DNA of 64,000 bases from positions 372,001 through 436,000 of the forward strand of contig JADKCA010000002.1 in the NCBI GenBank assembly GCA_016714795.1, given 5' to 3'. The position numbers were made by a program, and so were the translations under genes. The notes beneath the pieces are model-generated. The model did not search any database. It saw only the letters and a program-made list of their open reading frames with translations, and was not told the DNA's origin. Shown here in pieces: positions 62,490 to 64,000 of this stretch; the stretch's first letter is position 1; every line of letters starts with the position of its first letter. Origin of the DNA: Sphingomonadales bacterium. GTDB lineage: Bacteria > Pseudomonadota > Alphaproteobacteria > Sphingomonadales > Sphingomonadaceae.

Positions 62490-64000
62490 GTGACCCTTCC
62501 CATTCACACCGTTCTCCCTGACCTTATGTCTGCGCTACGGTCTGCGCCCAATGCTGTGCTGGTTGCCCCGCCGGGTGCGGGCAAGACGACGGCGGTCGCT
62601 CCGGCGCTCTTGGGTGAGGACTGGTGCAGGGGACGCATCCTCCTGCTGTCTCCGCGCAGGCTCGCGGCGCGCGCGGCGGCGGAACGGATGGCTGAGATGG
62701 CGGGCGAACCGGTGGGCAAAACCATCGGCTACGCCACGCGCATGGACAGCAAGCAGTCCGCTGCAACGCGCATTCTGGTGCTGACCGAGGGGATTTTCCG
62801 CAACCTCATCCAATCTGATCCGGAACTGGCGGGCGTGTCTGCCGTGCTGTTCGATGAAGTGCATGAGCGCAATCTCGATTCGGACTTCGGCCTTGCGCTC
62901 GCGCTAGACGTCCAGGGTGGGTTGCGGCCCGATCTGCGCCTTCTCGCCATGTCTGCGACGCTTGATGGGGAGCGGTTTGCCGCGCTGATGGGCGATTGCC
63001 CGGTGATTGAGAGCGAAGGCAAAAGCCACCCGCTCACGCTGCGTCATATCGGGCGCAAGGCGGAAGCGCGGATCGAGGATGAGATGGCTGCCGCCATCCG
63101 ACGCGCACTGACCGAAGAGAAAGAGGGCGATGTACTCGCCTTCCTGCCCGGTGTGGGAGAGATTGAGCGGGTGGCGGAGCGTTTGGCGGGTGTTTCGGCG
63201 CTCATTCATGAACTCCACGGCACTCTGGACCCCGCCGAACAGCGCGCGGCGATCCGCAAGGGGGCAGGGCGCAAGGTCATTCTTGCTACCTCCATTGCTG
63301 AGACCAGTCTGACGATTGATGGCGTCCGCATCGTGGTGGATTCAGGCCTCGCCCGGCGCGCGCGCTATGATCGGCAGGCGGGTTCGACGCGGCTGGTGAC
63401 GGAGCGCGCCTCTCAGGCCGCGGCCACCCAACGCGCGGGCCGGGCCGCGCGGCAAGCGCCCGGTGTCGCCTATCGTCTGTGGGAAGAGGCGGGGACAGCC
63501 GGGCTGCCGCGCTTTGATCCGCCCGAAATATTGGAGGCAGACCTGTCTCCGCTGCTGCTCGATTGTGCATTGTGGGGGGTGACAGAGCCCGCGATGCTGA
63601 ACTGGCTCGATCCACCGCCCGCAGCGGCACTAAGTGAAGCGCGCACGCGCCTGCTGGAACTGGGCGCGATTGATGAAGATGGCCGCGCGACCCCGCATGG
63701 CCGCGCGATGGCCAAGCTGCCTCTCCCGCCGCGTCTCGCGCACATGATGCTTGCCGCGCCCGATGCCCGACTGGCGGCAGAGGTTGCGGTTCTGCTCTCC
63801 GAACGCGGGCTGGGCGGAACCGATGTGGATCTGGACGCGCGTCACAGCCGCTGGATGCGTGAGAAAGGCAGCAAGGCGGAGGCCGCGCGCGGGCTGGCTC
63901 GGTCCGTCCTGCGTCAATCCCGCGAAGGCGGGAACCGGGTGGAGGTTGCAGACAGCGGCTCCCGCCTGCGCGGGAGCGACGATATTGGGCTTTGCCTCGC
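62490..64000 (+). CDS. hrpB: ATP-dependent helicase HrpB, 5' part
   Basis: The open frame runs off the window end, so only the first 503 codons are seen. The GTG start (VTLPIHTVLPDLMSALRSAP) follows an AAGGGG site; an internal ATG at 62526 is less likely. Walker A is APPGAGKTT (26-34). Further motifs are the DEVH box (VLFDEVHERNLDSDF), AMSATLDG (motif III), ATSIAETSLTIDGV and QRAGRAARQAPG (motif VI). HrpB is a DExH helicase with a role in RNA metabolism or cell-envelope stress; it is not essential. A 60-bp palindromic repeat lies in frame at 63918-63977. Confidence 0.9.
   Translation, partial: MTLPIHTVLPDLMSALRSAPNAVLVAPPGAGKTTAVAPALLGEDWCRGRILLLSPRRLAARAAAERMAEMAGEPVGKTIGYATRMDSKQSAATRILVLTEGIFRNLIQSDPELAGVSAVLFDEVHERNLDSDFGLALALDVQGGLRPDLRLLAMSATLDGERFAALMGDCPVIESEGKSHPLTLRHIGRKAEARIEDEMAAAIRRALTEEKEGDVLAFLPGVGEIERVAERLAGVSALIHELHGTLDPAEQRAAIRKGAGRKVILATSIAETSLTIDGVRIVVDSGLARRARYDRQAGSTRLVTERASQAAATQRAGRAARQAPGVAYRLWEEAGTAGLPRFDPPEILEADLSPLLLDCALWGVTEPAMLNWLDPPPAAALSEARTRLLELGAIDEDGRATPHGRAMAKLPLPPRLAHMMLAAPDARLAAEVAVLLSERGLGGTDVDLDARHSRWMREKGSKAEAARGLARSVLRQSREGGNRVEVADSGSRLRGSDDIGLCL
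63918..63977. repeat. In-frame palindromic repeat inside hrpB
   Basis: Two palindromes, TCCCGC-GAAG-GCGGGA (63918-63933) and GCTCCCGC-CTGC-GCGGGAGC (63958-63977), spaced by 24 bases. The span is exactly 20 codons (SREGGNRVEVADSGSRLRGS) in the HrpB frame. The right palindrome shares its CTGC loop and arm pattern with 48864-48883. Confidence 0.7.

Noticed and set aside
1..64000. Insertion sequence, integrase or phage remnants explaining the island
   Set aside because: No transposase, integrase, attachment site or tRNA was seen; transfer of the island cannot be shown from this window.

Overview
The window is GC-rich, densely packed bacterial DNA from an alphaproteobacterium, most likely a sphingomonad (Sphingomonadales: Sphingobium, Novosphingobium or Sphingopyxis type). 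The evidence is the gene content: TonB-dependent receptors beside catabolic enzymes, a UrcA-family protein, a SUV3-like helicase next to an S4 protein and FdxA, and a cobA-DUF2849-cysI-DUF934-cysH sulfur operon. Dispersed palindromes of the kind common in sphingomonad intergenic regions also fit. I see no tRNA, rRNA, insertion sequence, phage gene or CRISPR array.

Layout. 1-8 kb is mostly housekeeping: the 3' end of murJ, a methyltransferase, trpS, a CHAP-domain protein, an acyl-CoA synthetase, a phospholipase D-like enzyme and rpoZ. 8-34 kb is a catabolic island. It starts with an exported alpha/beta hydrolase and a TonB receptor, then an exported sulfatase (frameshifted) with a SnoaL-like protein. 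Divergent from these is a flavin reductase-MFS-aldehyde dehydrogenase (frameshifted)-luciferase-like monooxygenase operon. Next comes a complete aromatic amine dehydrogenase operon (heavy chain, MauE, MauD, TTQ light chain, two c-type cytochromes) that runs into a second TonB receptor. It is followed by aldehyde dehydrogenase, acyl-CoA synthetase and two crotonases, with a TauD-type dioxygenase and PHA synthase on the other strand. 34-44 kb holds a large secreted DUF11 protein, nth, a threonine-aldolase-like enzyme, a second luciferase-like oxidoreductase divergent from an EthD protein, a DUF1905 protein, uvrA (two frameshifts) and a UrcA protein. 44-64 kb is largely housekeeping: M23 peptidase, helicase, ferredoxin, glycosyltransferases, sulfate assimilation, astD, nitronate-monooxygenase-like protein, serine hydrolase, polyprenyl synthase and the 5' part of hrpB.

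How the genes may work together. The light chain keeps both tryptophans that form tryptophan tryptophylquinone and the two conserved aspartates, and its sequence resembles aromatic amine dehydrogenase more than methylamine dehydrogenase. A plausible scheme is uptake of an amine or amine conjugate by the TonB receptors, removal of ester or sulfate groups outside the cytoplasm, oxidative deamination in the periplasm with electrons passed to the two cytochromes, then aldehyde to acid to CoA ester and beta-oxidation-like steps. The substrate is not known, and no regulator gene is visible in the island.

Two cross-cutting observations stand out. There are four single-base frameshifts in three otherwise intact genes (sulfatase, aldehyde dehydrogenase, uvrA twice), several in short G or C runs, so assembly error is as likely as decay. 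Palindromic repeat elements also reach into coding sequence: one 60-bp unit lies in frame inside hrpB, another encodes the C-terminal tail of the helicase, and another supplies the cobA stop codon.
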